A stretch of DNA of 64,000 nt from Aminobacter sp039907765 (GTDB lineage: Bacteria; Pseudomonadota; Alphaproteobacteria; Rhizobiales; Rhizobiaceae), in contig NZ_JARDJI010000004.1 in the NCBI RefSeq assembly GCF_039907765.1, positions 62,001 to 126,000 on the forward strand, in the 5' to 3' direction. Below, piece by piece: positions 7,544 to 16,811 of this stretch. Every line of letters starts with the position of its first letter. Within the stretch, counting starts at the first letter, position 1. The position numbers and the translations under genes were made by a program. The notes beneath the pieces are model-generated. The model was not told where the DNA came from and did no database searches. It worked only from the letters and a program-made list of their open reading frames with translations.

Positions 7544-9250
7544 TCAGTTCAGGCTCGTGCCGGTGTAGCGCTGCCGCACGGCCTCGGCGATCGCCGCCCG
7601 GCTCTCCGGGGGTGCCAGGTCGGCATTCCGCTCGATCGAACGCGCCTCGGCCGCGAGCTTCTTGTCCTTGACCTTGTCGCGGAACCACTCCGAGTAGTCG
7701 CCGGCGCGGAGGTGGTGTTCCCAGGTGGCGTCGTCGACGCCCTCGGCAATGTGCAGGAACATCATCAGGTTTTGGGCCTTCAGCCTGAGGGCACCTTCAG
7801 GGCCGCGGAAGTAGAAGCTGTTGTCGCCCAGGTCCCCCTCGGCATATTTGCGCTTGTGGCGCTTGCGCGCCTGCTTGGGCCTGTCGACGTTGAGCGGCTT
7901 CGCCGGCCGGTCCGAGCAGCGGTCCCAGAACAGGACCTGCTGTTCCGACAGCGGCGTGATCCCCTCCGGACGATCGATGCCGACGGCCTCGGAATAGGCG
8001 GAGAACACCTGGTCCGCCTCCGGCCCGAGCCCCACGACCACGTCCACGGTTTTGAGGACGTCCTTGGACACGAGGTCGGGGTGGACCGTGATCAGGATGG
8101 TCGCCGGCAGTTCCTTGGGAAGGGCAAAGCTGTCGCCGACCCGCGCGGCAGGCAGGAGATGATGCGCCTCGTCGATGACGAGCCAGTGCGGCCGGCCGGT
8201 CCTCGCACGCAGCGAGGCCAGCTCGGGCAACAGCTTGGCGAAATAATCGGGCCGCTCGTCGGTCTTGAGCCCGAGCATGTTGACCGCGACGTTGTTGGCC
8301 GGCTTGGCGAGCAGGTCCAGGATCTCGCGCACGCTCGGCGGCGTTTCCGCGTCGCCCACCACGACCACGTCCTCGAGGTGCTCGTAGTCACCCTCCGGGT
8401 CAAGCACGCAGAACTGATAGGATTTCTTGACGAAGCGCTCGATGAGAAGCATCGCGAGCGTGGACTTGCCGATGCCCGAAGTCCCGGCGATCAGCATGCC
8501 GCCGCCATAGGGCGAGATCGCCGAGATCGCGCCTGCGGCGTCGGTACCGACCTTCACGCGCTGCCTGATCGTGTTCATCAGTTCGGCGTCGCGGGACAGG
8601 ATCCTGCCCGTCAGTTCCGCGACGCCGGCACCGCGCGCCGCGAGCGTCGTACGGTCGGCCGTCTGCTTGACCGTCGGCAATGCGTTCGCCACGGCCACGC
8701 CGTAGCCGACCGCGCGCAGGAAGGCGTGGTCGTTCTCCGCGTCGCCGATGCCGACGACATTGTGCGGCGACAGCTCCAGGTCGGCGAGCGCGGCGGCAAG
8801 CCCGGTCGCCTTGTTGACGCCGCTCGGCAGGATCATCACGGCACCCTTGTTGAAGATGATCTCGAGTTCGAGGCCGAGCCTGCGTATTTCCTCGAGCACG
8901 ATCGTCTCATTGGGCACCAGCGTGGCGACGATGGTGCGCCCCACATATAGGGGCACGACGCCTCTCCGGCGCAGGCATTCGACGAACGCCTGCGGCGGAG
9001 GGGGTGCCAGCGGCCGCTCCTTCTTTGTCGCTGGCGTGTAGAGCAGCGCACCGTTCTCCGCGACGATCCGGTCGAAGATGTCGTGCTCGGGAAAGACCCG
9101 TTCGAGGTCCGGCAATTCGCGCCCCGTCACCAGGATCAGCTTCCGCCCAGATTCCTTGAACTTCACCACGGCCGCCAGCGTGTCCTCGGTGACGGTGCCG
9201 TGGTCGGCGAGCGTTTCGTCATAATCGGTGGCAAGGGCCAACGCATACAT
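7544..9250 (-). CDS. HAD-IIB phosphatase fused to a HerA/DUF87-like P-loop ATPase
   Basis: 568 residues and two domains. Residues 1-215 form a Cof-type HAD phosphatase: DYDET motif (Asp9, Asp11), TGRE, Lys147 in VNKATG and GIGDAENDH (Asp170, Asp174). Residues about 225-470 form a P-loop ATPase with Walker A GTSGIGKST (Lys262) and Walker B LVIDEAHH (357-364), the pattern of DUF87/HerA-like ATPases. The last 100 residues are basic and helical. The ATG at 9250 begins exactly at the HAD domain. The gene is divergent from a glycosyltransferase/glucosidase/trehalose operon, so a sugar-phosphate substrate is plausible but unproven. The role of the ATPase half is unknown. Confidence 0.8.
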   Translation of the reverse strand: MYALALATDYDETLADHGTVTEDTLAAVVKFKESGRKLILVTGRELPDLERVFPEHDIFDRIVAENGALLYTPATKKERPLAPPPPQAFVECLRRRGVVPLYVGRTIVATLVPNETIVLEEIRRLGLELEIIFNKGAVMILPSGVNKATGLAAALADLELSPHNVVGIGDAENDHAFLRAVGYGVAVANALPTVKQTADRTTLAARGAGVAELTGRILSRDAELMNTIRQRVKVGTDAAGAISAISPYGGGMLIAGTSGIGKSTLAMLLIERFVKKSYQFCVLDPEGDYEHLEDVVVVGDAETPPSVREILDLLAKPANNVAVNMLGLKTDERPDYFAKLLPELASLRARTGRPHWLVIDEAHHLLPAARVGDSFALPKELPATILITVHPDLVSKDVLKTVDVVVGLGPEADQVFSAYSEAVGIDRPEGITPLSEQQVLFWDRCSDRPAKPLNVDRPKQARKRHKRKYAEGDLGDNSFYFRGPEGALRLKAQNLMMFLHIAEGVDDATWEHHLRAGDYSEWFRDKVKDKKLAAEARSIERNADLAPPESRAAIAEAVRQRYTGTSLN

Positions 9251-9415
9251 GGGGTTATGCCGGTCGTTACAGGGTCGTTCAATAATCGGGCAGGCCGGAG
9301 TTCGTTCCCGAGTCTCCGACAAAATGCGGTCGGCGAGACCGATTCCGCGGGGAACCATCGGCGCCGCGATCGATTTCAGGATCGGGCGGACGTGCAAGAG
9401 GCCGAAGGACGAGCG

Positions 9416-10459
9416 ATGAAGATTGCCCAGGTTGCTCCGCTTTACGAAAGCGTGCCGCCGCGGCTTTATGGCGGAACCGAGCGGATCATTTCCTTCTTGG
9501 CTGATGGGCTTGTCGAGGCCGGCCACGACGTCACGCTCTTTGCAAGCGGCGATTCAACCACGCGTGCCGCCCTGGCGGCGACCCGTGATTGCGCCCTGCG
9601 TCTCGATCCGAACCCGCCGACCTCGGCGATCGCGGCGCATCTGGCGCAGTTGCACGAGGTCCGCAGACGCGCGTCGGAATTCGACGTCATCCATTTCCAT
9701 CTCAGCCACTTCCTGCATTTCCCGTTCTTCGAGGACATCGCGTGGAAGACGGTGACGACCCCGCATGGCCGGCTCGACTATCGCGATCTCGCCGGCGCCT
9801 ATGGGCTCTGGCCGCGCTTTCCGATGATCTCGATCTCCAACAACCAGCGTCTGCCCCTCGCCGGCGCCAACTGGCTCGCCACCATCCACCACGGCCTGCC
9901 GGCCCGCCCGCACTCACAGCCTCAATGGAATGGAGAGGGCGGTTACCTGGCCTTTCTCGGGCGGGTCTCCCGCGACAAGCGGCCCGACAGGGCGATCGAG
10001 ATCGCGCTGCGGAGCGGCTATCGCCTCAGGATAGCCGCGAAGATCGGCGACGATGACCAGCACTATTTTCGCGAGACGGTCGAGCCACTGGTCGACGGGA
10101 CGAACGTCGAATTCATCGGAGAGATCGGCGAGGCCGAGAAGGACGAATTCCTCGGCAAGGCCACGGCTCTGCTGTTTCCGATCGACTGGCCGGAGCCTTT
10201 CGGCCTGGCGGTGATCGAGGCGATGTCCGTGGGCACGCCGGTCGTCGCCTGGAACTGCGGCGCGACGGGCGAGATCGTCGACGACGAGACCGGCGCCGTC
10301 GTCGACACGATCGAGGCGGCGGTGGTGGCTGTCCATCGCGTCGCAAGGCTTGACCGCGCCCGGATTCGCGCGGTGTTCGAACGGCGCTTCGGGGCCGAAC
10401 GAATGGTCGGGCAATACGCCGATGCCTATGCGCGCCTGCTGGCCATGCACGGCGCCTGA
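9416..10459 (+). CDS. GT4-family glycosyltransferase
   Basis: 347 residues with a GT-B fold. The N-terminal motif VAPLYESVPPRLYGGTERI is followed by HFHLSHF and TPHGRLDY. The C-terminal nucleotide-sugar site shows FLGRVSRDKRPD and EPFGLAVIEAMSVGTPVVA. The latter carries the E-x7-E motif of retaining GT4 enzymes. AAGGACG lies just upstream of the ATG. It is the first gene of a forward group with a debranching-type glucosidase and trehalose-6-phosphate synthase, so it likely builds or elongates a glucan or compatible solute. The acceptor is unknown. Confidence 0.88.
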   Translation: MKIAQVAPLYESVPPRLYGGTERIISFLADGLVEAGHDVTLFASGDSTTRAALAATRDCALRLDPNPPTSAIAAHLAQLHEVRRRASEFDVIHFHLSHFLHFPFFEDIAWKTVTTPHGRLDYRDLAGAYGLWPRFPMISISNNQRLPLAGANWLATIHHGLPARPHSQPQWNGEGGYLAFLGRVSRDKRPDRAIEIALRSGYRLRIAAKIGDDDQHYFRETVEPLVDGTNVEFIGEIGEAEKDEFLGKATALLFPIDWPEPFGLAVIEAMSVGTPVVAWNCGATGEIVDDETGAVVDTIEAAVVAVHRVARLDRARIRAVFERRFGAERMVGQYADAYARLLAMHGA

Positions 10460-10502
10460 CGTCTTGCGGATCAGGGATCGAACGACCCGAGGGATGGGAT
10501 GA

Positions 10503-12671
10503 ATGGCACAACTCGACGAACGCCAGCTTGATCCAGCGGTCGCGCTCGCGACGCTCGACGACGCGCCGCCGCGCAACCCGCACCGGCAGTTCGCCTTGAA
10601 ACATGGCGACTGCTTCGTCGTCACCAATGATCGAGGCGACATCCAAGGCCGGGGCGACGGCCTGTTTCGCGACGACACGCGCGTCCTGTCCCTGTTACGG
10701 CTGACGGTTGGCGGAAGGGAGCCCACCCTTCTCGGCGCGTCGCTCAGCCACGACAACATCATCTTCACCGCCAATTTGACGAACGTGCCGCTGGAGCTCG
10801 AGCCGGCCCCGCCGATGCCGCAAGGCGTGCTGCACATCGAACGCTCTTGCCTGCTTTGGGACGACCGCATGTTCGAGCGGATCAGGCTGTCCAACTACAG
10901 CGACCGCGACATCCAGGTTCCCGTTGCCCTGGAGTTCGATGCCGACTTCCGCGACATGTTCGAGGTGCGCGGCACCACGCGCCTGAAACGGGGCAAGACC
11001 TTCGCCAGCGAGACGTCGGCGGGCCATGTCCTGCTGCGTTACGAGGGGCTCGACGGCGTGGTCCGCCAGTCGGTCATTTCCTTTTCCGAGCAGCCGGTGC
11101 AACTGAGCGCCACGCGCGCCGAATTCCGCCTGGAACTGCCCAGGCGCGACGGACGCTCGCTCTTCGTCGAAGTCGGCGCGGAACACGTCGACCGGCCGAG
11201 CCGCGAGCGCTACCGCTCGGCGGCCGCCCGTGCGCGCTGGCGGATGCGGGCCAAGAGCCGGCATGGCGCAACCCTTCACAGTTCGGGCCGGGTGTTCAAC
11301 GAGTGGCTGTCGCGCGCACGCGCCGACATCGCGCTGCTCACGACCGAATTGCCCACCGGCCCCTATCCCTATGCGGGCATTCCCTGGTTTTCGACCGCGT
11401 TCGGACGCGACGGCGTGATTTCCGCCCTGCAGATGCTATGGCTCAATCCCGGCCTGGCGAAGGGAGTGCTGGCCTTCCTGGCGCAGCATCAGGCCACCGA
11501 GACGCTGCCGTTCAGCGATTCCCAGCCCGGCAAGATCATGCACGAGACGCGCAAGGGCGAGATGGCGGTGCTCAGCGAACTGCCTTTCGGCCGCTACTAT
11601 GGCGGGGTCGATACCACGCCGCTCTACGTCTACCTGGCCAGCGCCTATGCCCGGAGGACCGGCGACATGGCCTTCATCGACGGCCTGTGGCCCTCCCTTT
11701 GCGCTGCTGCCGGCTGGATAGACGCCATGAGCGCGCTCGACGAACATGGCTTCGTCACCTATCAGCGCGCCGCCGAATCCGGGCTCGCCAATCAGGGCTG
11801 GAAGGACAGTTTCGATGCGGTCTTCCACGCCGACGGCCGCATCCCGAGGGGGCCGATCGCGCTTGTCGAGGTGCAGGGCTACGTCTTCGCCGCCTATCGT
11901 GGCCTGGCGGAACTGGCGACAATTCGCGGCGAGACGGCCCTCGCCCAGCACTGGAGCGACCGCGCCGAACGCATGCGCAAGTCGGTCGAACGCCATTTCT
12001 GGATGGACAAGCGCAATTTCTACGCCATGGCGCTGGATGGCGACGGCAAGCGGTGCGAGGTCCGGGCATCGAACGCCAGCCACCTGCTCTACGTCGAGCT
12101 GCCGGCGCCCGAGCGGGCCCGGGCGCTCGCCGATGAACTGCTCACGGCGTCGTTCCATACCGGATGGGGCATTCGCACGCTTGCCGACGACGAGGTTCCC
12201 TTCAACCCGATGTCCTATCACAACGGCTCGATATGGCCCCACGACACGGCCATCTGCGGCGCCGGCATGGCACGCTACGGCGCCCGCGATGCGGTGGTAA
12301 GGCTGATGAGCGGCACTTTCGAAGCGGCCGTGCATTTCAACATGCGGCTGCCCGAACTGTTCTGCGGCTTCACCCGCTCGCCCGGCGAGGCGCCGGTGGC
12401 CTATCCCGTCGCCTGCCTGCCGCAGGCGTGGTCCTCCGGATCGGCATTCATGCTCATGCAGGCTTGCCTCGGCATCGAGATCGACGGCTTCAGGGGCGAG
12501 ATCCGCGTGACCCGCCCGCGGCTGCCCATCGGCATCGACCACCTGTCCGTACGGCGCCTCGGTGTCGGCAATGCCGAGGTCGATCTGCACTTCCAGCGGG
12601 TGGGGGATCGCGTCGCGGCCTTCCTCGATTCGCGCGACGAAGGGCTTGCGCCGCTGGTGGTGCGCAGCTGA
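10503..12671 (+). CDS. Amylo-alpha-1,6-glucosidase / glycogen-debranching-type GH family protein
   Basis: 722 residues. The N-terminal half is a beta domain typical of GDE N-terminal regions (FVVTNDRGDIQGRGDGLFRDDTR). The C-terminal half is an alpha/alpha toroid with AGIPWFSTAFGRDGVISALQ, GWKDSFD and NPMSYHNGSIWPHDTAI, conserved in GH63/GH133-like glucosidases. Acidic residues in FGRDG and GWKDS are the likely catalytic pair by family analogy. Predicted action is removal of alpha-1,6-linked glucose or hydrolysis of a short glucan or glucosylated solute. There is no signal peptide. It sits between the GT4 and trehalose synthase genes. Confidence 0.87.
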   Translation: MAQLDERQLDPAVALATLDDAPPRNPHRQFALKHGDCFVVTNDRGDIQGRGDGLFRDDTRVLSLLRLTVGGREPTLLGASLSHDNIIFTANLTNVPLELEPAPPMPQGVLHIERSCLLWDDRMFERIRLSNYSDRDIQVPVALEFDADFRDMFEVRGTTRLKRGKTFASETSAGHVLLRYEGLDGVVRQSVISFSEQPVQLSATRAEFRLELPRRDGRSLFVEVGAEHVDRPSRERYRSAAARARWRMRAKSRHGATLHSSGRVFNEWLSRARADIALLTTELPTGPYPYAGIPWFSTAFGRDGVISALQMLWLNPGLAKGVLAFLAQHQATETLPFSDSQPGKIMHETRKGEMAVLSELPFGRYYGGVDTTPLYVYLASAYARRTGDMAFIDGLWPSLCAAAGWIDAMSALDEHGFVTYQRAAESGLANQGWKDSFDAVFHADGRIPRGPIALVEVQGYVFAAYRGLAELATIRGETALAQHWSDRAERMRKSVERHFWMDKRNFYAMALDGDGKRCEVRASNASHLLYVELPAPERARALADELLTASFHTGWGIRTLADDEVPFNPMSYHNGSIWPHDTAICGAGMARYGARDAVVRLMSGTFEAAVHFNMRLPELFCGFTRSPGEAPVAYPVACLPQAWSSGSAFMLMQACLGIEIDGFRGEIRVTRPRLPIGIDHLSVRRLGVGNAEVDLHFQRVGDRVAAFLDSRDEGLAPLVVRS

Positions 12672-12775
12672 TCAAATCGGCGATCCCTGGGAACCCATCG
12701 CCGTCACGGGAGTTCTCACTGCGTGCCGCATGGCACGGCACCATTCCAGAAAAGTCCGGCAACGCCACCAGCGGT

Positions 12776-14632
12776 ATGACTGTTGAGACTGCATTCTTGA
12801 CCTTGATAGGCCTGGCCGCCGCCGCATTGGCGATATCGGTCGTGGCGATGTGGACGTCGCTTGCCGCCCTGCGGCGCGGCTCGGGTCTTCGGCTGACCCA
12901 GTCGGAGATCGATCAAAACGCGCCTTTACGCGCGGTCGAGCAGCCTCGTCCGATGGACGAGCCGCCGCGGCAGCTGCTGCCGGAATTCGAGCAGAACAGC
13001 CGTGTGGCCGACAGCCCCCTCACCGCCTGGTCGCCCGAGATGATGCGCCATGTGATAGACAGCGAACTGCCCGACGCCGAGATCATCCTCGTCTCCAACA
13101 GGGAGCCCTACATCCACAATCTGAAGGACGGCAAGGTCGAACTCATCGTCCCGGCCAGCGGCCTCGTTTCGGCGTTGGAGCCGGTCATGCGCGCCTGCGC
13201 GGGCACCTGGATCGCCCACGGTGGCGGCACCGCCGATCACATGGTCGTCGACGAGCACGATCGCGTCCCGGTTCCGCCGAGCCGGCCGGCCTATACGCTG
13301 AGCCGCGTGTGGCTGAGCGAAGAGGAGCAGGAAGGCTACTATCTCGGCTTTGCCAATGACGGACTTTGGCCGCTCTGCCACATCGTCTTCACCCGGCCGG
13401 TGTTCCGTGAATCCGACTGGGAGGCCTACAAGGCGGTCAACCAGAAATTCGCCGACCGCATCGTCAAGGAGGCCCGCGGCCCGGACCCCGTCGTCCTGGT
13501 CCAGGACTACCACTTCGCGCTCCTGCCCCGCATGGTGCGCGACAAGCTGCCCGAAGCGACCATCATCACCTTCTGGCACATTCCGTGGCCCAATTCGGAA
13601 GTCTTCAGCATCTGCCCCTGGCGGGAGCAGATCCTCGACGGCCTGCTCGGCAGCTCGATCGTCGGCTTCCACATCCAGTTCCACTGCAACAACTTCACCG
13701 AAAGCGTGGATCGCTTCCTGGAAAGCCGCATCGAGCGCGAGCATTCGTCGATTTCCCATGGCGGCCAGACCACGCTGGTGCATCCCTATCCGATTTCCAT
13801 CGAATGGCCGCCGATGGCGTTGCAATCGCAGCCTTCGGTGGAGGAGTGCCGCGAGACGATATTCTCGCGCCTCCATCTCGACCCGCGGGCGAGGCTGCTG
13901 GTCGGCGTCGAGCGGCTGGACTACACCAAGGGCATCGTCGACCGCTTCCTTGCCCTGGAGCAATTGTTCCTGCGCCATCCGGAATGGATCGGCCAGCTGG
14001 TCTTCCTGCAGATTGCAGCGCCCAGCCGCGGTACCCTGCCGGCCTACAGGCACCTGCACGAGGAATGCCTGGCGTTCGTCGAGGATTTCAACGACCGCTT
14101 CGGCAACGACACCTATCGCCCGATCGTGTTGCTCGACGAGCATCACAACCAGGGCGACATCTACACCGCCTACCGCGCCGCGGATGCCTGCGTGGTCAGC
14201 AGCCTGCATGACGGCATGAACCTGGTGGCGAAGGAGTTCGTCGCCTCGCGTGACGACGAACAGGGCGTGCTGATCCTCAGCACGTTCGCCGGAGCCTCGC
14301 GTGAACTCCTGGATGCGCTCATCGTCAATCCCTTCGACCCGGCCGCGATGGGCGAAGCGATGCTGCGTGCCATAACCATGCCCCCCGACGAACAGCGCGA
14401 GCGGATGCAAAGGCTGAGGGAAGTCGTCCGCACCAACAACGTCTACCGATGGGCGGGCGCCATGCTGCAGGATGCGGCACGGCTGCGCAAACGCCATCGC
14501 GCGCCCGGCGCCGACAACGGTACCGAGGCCGCTGCCGCGATCGTCTCCTCGACCTTCCTCGATCGCCTGCTCGCCAGGCGCCGGCAACCGCCACCCAACA
14601 ATGTCGGGCGTCGCGCCGGTTCACGCAACTAG
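12776..14632 (+). CDS. otsA: Membrane-anchored trehalose-6-phosphate synthase (GT20)
   Basis: About 618 residues against roughly 470 for a typical OtsA. A hydrophobic helix (residues 7-28, TLIGLAAAALAISVVAMW) and a linker rich in Pro and acidic residues come before the GT20 domain, which begins near EIILVSNREPY. GT20 features are HGGGTADHMV, VWLSEEEQEGYYLGFANDGLW, WHIPWPNSEVF, GVERLDYTKGI and HDGMNLVAKEFVA. The enzyme joins UDP-glucose and glucose-6-phosphate to trehalose-6-phosphate. No OtsB phosphatase is adjacent; the divergent HAD protein is a possible partner by inference. The ribosome site before the chosen ATG is weak. Confidence 0.88.
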   Translation: MTVETAFLTLIGLAAAALAISVVAMWTSLAALRRGSGLRLTQSEIDQNAPLRAVEQPRPMDEPPRQLLPEFEQNSRVADSPLTAWSPEMMRHVIDSELPDAEIILVSNREPYIHNLKDGKVELIVPASGLVSALEPVMRACAGTWIAHGGGTADHMVVDEHDRVPVPPSRPAYTLSRVWLSEEEQEGYYLGFANDGLWPLCHIVFTRPVFRESDWEAYKAVNQKFADRIVKEARGPDPVVLVQDYHFALLPRMVRDKLPEATIITFWHIPWPNSEVFSICPWREQILDGLLGSSIVGFHIQFHCNNFTESVDRFLESRIEREHSSISHGGQTTLVHPYPISIEWPPMALQSQPSVEECRETIFSRLHLDPRARLLVGVERLDYTKGIVDRFLALEQLFLRHPEWIGQLVFLQIAAPSRGTLPAYRHLHEECLAFVEDFNDRFGNDTYRPIVLLDEHHNQGDIYTAYRAADACVVSSLHDGMNLVAKEFVASRDDEQGVLILSTFAGASRELLDALIVNPFDPAAMGEAMLRAITMPPDEQRERMQRLREVVRTNNVYRWAGAMLQDAARLRKRHRAPGADNGTEAAAAIVSSTFLDRLLARRRQPPPNNVGRRAGSRN

Positions 14633-14670
14633 GGCCCGGTTCCGAAAAGATGGATGCCGGCAATCGGACC

Positions 14671-15036
14671 CTACGCCGTCTGCTGCACGACCAGGGTCAA
14701 TACCCCCTCGTCGGTCACGCCCGCCGCGACGACCTGGCTGGGATCCAAGCCGACGGAAGCCAGGGTCAGCACGGCCTGGCGTGAGTTGCCGACGACGCTT
14801 TGCAGCTCCTTCAACTGCGCTGCGTCGGTCTCGTTGACGATGTCGCCCACCTCCTTCTGGGTCGACGGCGGCAGCGTCTCGAACTGAATGACCACCACGT
14901 CCGAATAGACCTGGTCGGGGTCGAGGGCGGGTACCTGGAACGGCTGGGTCTGCTGCGGCGCGGACAAGTCCTGCGCCATGGCGGAAGCTGGCAGCAGTGC
15001 TGCCAGGATGATCAAGGGTACGACAACACGTCTCAT
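14671..15036 (-). CDS. Exported hypothetical protein
   Basis: 121 residues. A clear signal peptide (MRRVVVPLIILAALLPASAM, cleavage near AMAQ) leads a mature domain of about 100 residues with no Cys. It contains VYSDVVVIQFETLPPSTQKE and ends in VLTLVVQQTA. The start is firmly set by GAGGAGG six bases upstream. Not recognised; probably periplasmic. It converges on the trehalose synthase gene. Confidence 0.65.
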   Translation of the reverse strand: MRRVVVPLIILAALLPASAMAQDLSAPQQTQPFQVPALDPDQVYSDVVVIQFETLPPSTQKEVGDIVNETDAAQLKELQSVVGNSRQAVLTLASVGLDPSQVVAAGVTDEGVLTLVVQQTA

Positions 15037-15197
15037 GGGTGCCTCCTCGGAAGAGACCGATGCTCCGATGCAATCGAACTCCTAACCTTGGCCAGGTCGA
15101 AATGGTTCCGCTCGGCGCGCGAGGCCCCGGCCGATGCGACAAGACGGCCCTACCTGTGCCGGGTCCGCACGACTGCAAGGACCGCCTGGTCAACTCG

Positions 15198-15392
15198 CTA
15201 TTGGCGCTGGCGCTGCTCGAGCGCCCTGATCTCCCTTGCGATCTCGGCCAGCTGGACGGACCAGGGATCGTCGTCCGCGCCGGCGAAGAGCGCGCGGTCG
15301 AGGCTCCGAATGCTCACTTCCAGGTCGCGAAGCCGCGTGATCTTGTCCCTAGGCGAAAGGGTTCGGTCGTTGACGATGCTGGCGAGAGACAA
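15198..15392 (-). CDS. Small helical hypothetical protein (TTG start)
   Basis: 64 residues, mostly charged and helical (DKITRLRDLEVSIRSLDRAL, EIAREIRALEQRQRQ). The start codon is TTG, chosen because a strong GGGAGG lies five bases upstream and no ATG is available. It is the middle member of a leftward run of small stress-type genes. Function unknown. Confidence 0.55.
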   Translation of the reverse strand: MSLASIVNDRTLSPRDKITRLRDLEVSIRSLDRALFAGADDDPWSVQLAEIAREIRALEQRQRQ

Positions 15393-15430
15393 GTGTGCCT
15401 CCCTTCGATTTTCGGCCGCTGGCGCCGGGC

Positions 15431-15616
15431 TCAGCCGTAGAAGCGCTGCGCCATGATCGCGTCGAGCTTGCTGCGCGAGGGGCCATAGCGCTTGATCAGC
15501 GCTGCGGCCTCGCCGCGGGAGAGGTCGTATCTGTCGGCAAGGTCTGCCACCTCGTATTCCTGCGCGGCGGAAACACGTTTTCGATCTTCCTTGGTCTTCG
15601 TCGGGTCGTCGGGCAT
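15431..15616 (-). CDS. DUF3606 domain protein
   Basis: 61 residues. The pattern DRKRVSAAQEYEVADLADRY followed by LSRGEAAALIKRYGPSRSKL matches DUF3606, a short helical domain common in rhizobial stress loci. AAGGAGG precedes the ATG by seven bases. It is 67 bases downstream of the DUF892 gene and likely shares its transcript. Molecular role unknown. Confidence 0.75.
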   Translation of the reverse strand: MPDDPTKTKEDRKRVSAAQEYEVADLADRYDLSRGEAAALIKRYGPSRSKLDAIMAQRFYG

Positions 15617-15683
15617 GATCAGCCCTCCTTGAAATGGCGTTGGCAGGCGAGGCCGCCGCGCTGGCGCGGCAGCCTCGGCAGCC

Positions 15684-16184
15684 CTAGGCCGCCAGTGCCT
15701 TGCGATTGGCCGAGCTGTCGGCGATCTTCGTCAGGTCCTTGTCGGTCGTCTCCTCCTCGGCAAGCGTCAGCCCGAGGAGCTTGGCAGCGTCGGGCAGCTT
15801 CATGATTTCGGCCCAGCGCCGCAGGGTTCCGTAGCGGGTGATCTCGTAGTGCTCCACCGCCTGTGCCGCCGAGATCAGGCCGGCATCGCCCGCGGCCGTG
15901 TCCTTGAATTCGTCGAGGATTTCCTCGCCTTCCTCGATGATGCCGTCGATGGCGGGGCAGGTCTTGCCCTGGACCCGCTTGCCGATGATCTCGAACACCT
16001 GCTCGAGCCGCTCGACATGGCCCTCGGTCTGGTCGCGGTGCTTCTCGAACGCGGCCTTGAGTTCCTTGGACTGCGCGCCGCGCGCCATCTTCGGCAGCGT
16101 CCGCAGGATCTTGCGCTCGGCATAGTAGATGTCCATCAGCGCGTCATGAAACAGGTCTTCGAGACCTTTCTCCTTGCTTGGCAT
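15684..16184 (-). CDS. Ferritin-like DUF892 (YciE/YciF) protein
   Basis: 166 residues. It begins MPSKEKGLEDLFHDALMDIY and forms a four-helix bundle with carboxylate/His positions of the ferritin-like family (YYAERKI, EKHRDQTEGHVERLEQVFE, EEGEEILDEF, EHYEITRYGTL). YciE/YciF proteins are induced by osmotic or general stress in enterobacteria and may bind a di-metal centre. AAGGAG six bases before the ATG fixes the start. It heads a small leftward group with DUF3606 and a helical 64-residue protein. Confidence 0.88.
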   Translation of the reverse strand: MPSKEKGLEDLFHDALMDIYYAERKILRTLPKMARGAQSKELKAAFEKHRDQTEGHVERLEQVFEIIGKRVQGKTCPAIDGIIEEGEEILDEFKDTAAGDAGLISAAQAVEHYEITRYGTLRRWAEIMKLPDAAKLLGLTLAEEETTDKDLTKIADSSANRKALAA

Positions 16185-16338
16185 TTTCGGCTCCTTCGAT
16201 TCAGCCCCCGACCTTGGATCAATGACGGTGCGTGGCGAAGGTTCCCCGCATTCGCTGCACGCCACGGCGACTGGTTCCTGTGAACCAAATGCCGGCACGC
16301 GGCGTTGTCTGCCATCGACCCAACCCGAGACGAACTCC

Positions 16339-16788
16339 GTGGACCCGCATCTGTTTCGATTGGCCAGTTTTCTGTCCCGCCCGCCCGGCTTCTATTTGTT
16401 GATAGCGGCCATGGGCTTCTGTACGGCGTTGATCCCCTTCGGCCTGACCGACATCGTGACCTATGCGCTGTCGGTGGCGGCGATCCTGATCACCGGCGTG
16501 GTGCTGATCCAGGGCAATCGCGACACCGCGGCGATCCACGCCAAGCTGGACGAGATCGTCTTGAGCCTCAACGAGGCACGGAACCACGTGGTCGGGCTTG
16601 AGCACTCCGACGCAAAAGACATCAAGAGGACGCTCAAGCAGATAGAACACGAGGCGGCGACAAACGGCCAGCCGTCCGTGCCTGCCGCCAGCCGTCCGTG
16701 CCTGCCGCCAGCCGGCGCGGCAGGCCGCAATCCTGATCGAGGCCGGCTTGCGGCAAATGCACGACGTGGAACCTGCCGGGGGGCATAG
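16339..16788 (+). CDS. Low-affinity iron permease-like membrane protein with altered C-terminus
   Basis: About 149 residues from a GTG start. Two membrane helices (FYLLIAAMGFCTALIPFGLT and VTYALSVAAILITGVVLIQG) are followed by NRDTAAIHAKLDEIVLSLNE, the signature of bacterial low-affinity iron permease (Iron_permease) proteins. A perfect 20-bp tandem duplication (16671-16710) shifts the frame near the end. With a single copy the protein would stop after about 17 codons, at SRRGRPQS; here a Pro/Gly/Arg-rich tail is read instead. The start is uncertain because the ribosome site is poor and the frame is open upstream. Confidence 0.6.
   Translation: MDPHLFRLASFLSRPPGFYLLIAAMGFCTALIPFGLTDIVTYALSVAAILITGVVLIQGNRDTAAIHAKLDEIVLSLNEARNHVVGLEHSDAKDIKRTLKQIEHEAATNGQPSVPAASRPCLPPAGAAGRNPDRGRLAANARRGTCRGA
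16671..16710. repeat. Perfect 20-bp tandem duplication
   Basis: The unit gccgtccgtgcctgccgcca occurs twice head to tail, with ccagccg edges matching on both sides. It lies inside the 3' part of the iron permease-like gene. Because 20 is not divisible by 3 it changes the reading frame. Confidence 0.95.
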
Positions 16789-16811
16789 TTGGGTTGGCGC
16801 GTGCCGGCTTC

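Noticed and set aside
5984..8950. Long plus-strand frame opposite the kinase and HAD/ATPase genes
   Set aside because: The minus-strand genes carry full domain motifs; the frame is composition-driven and His/Arg-rich.
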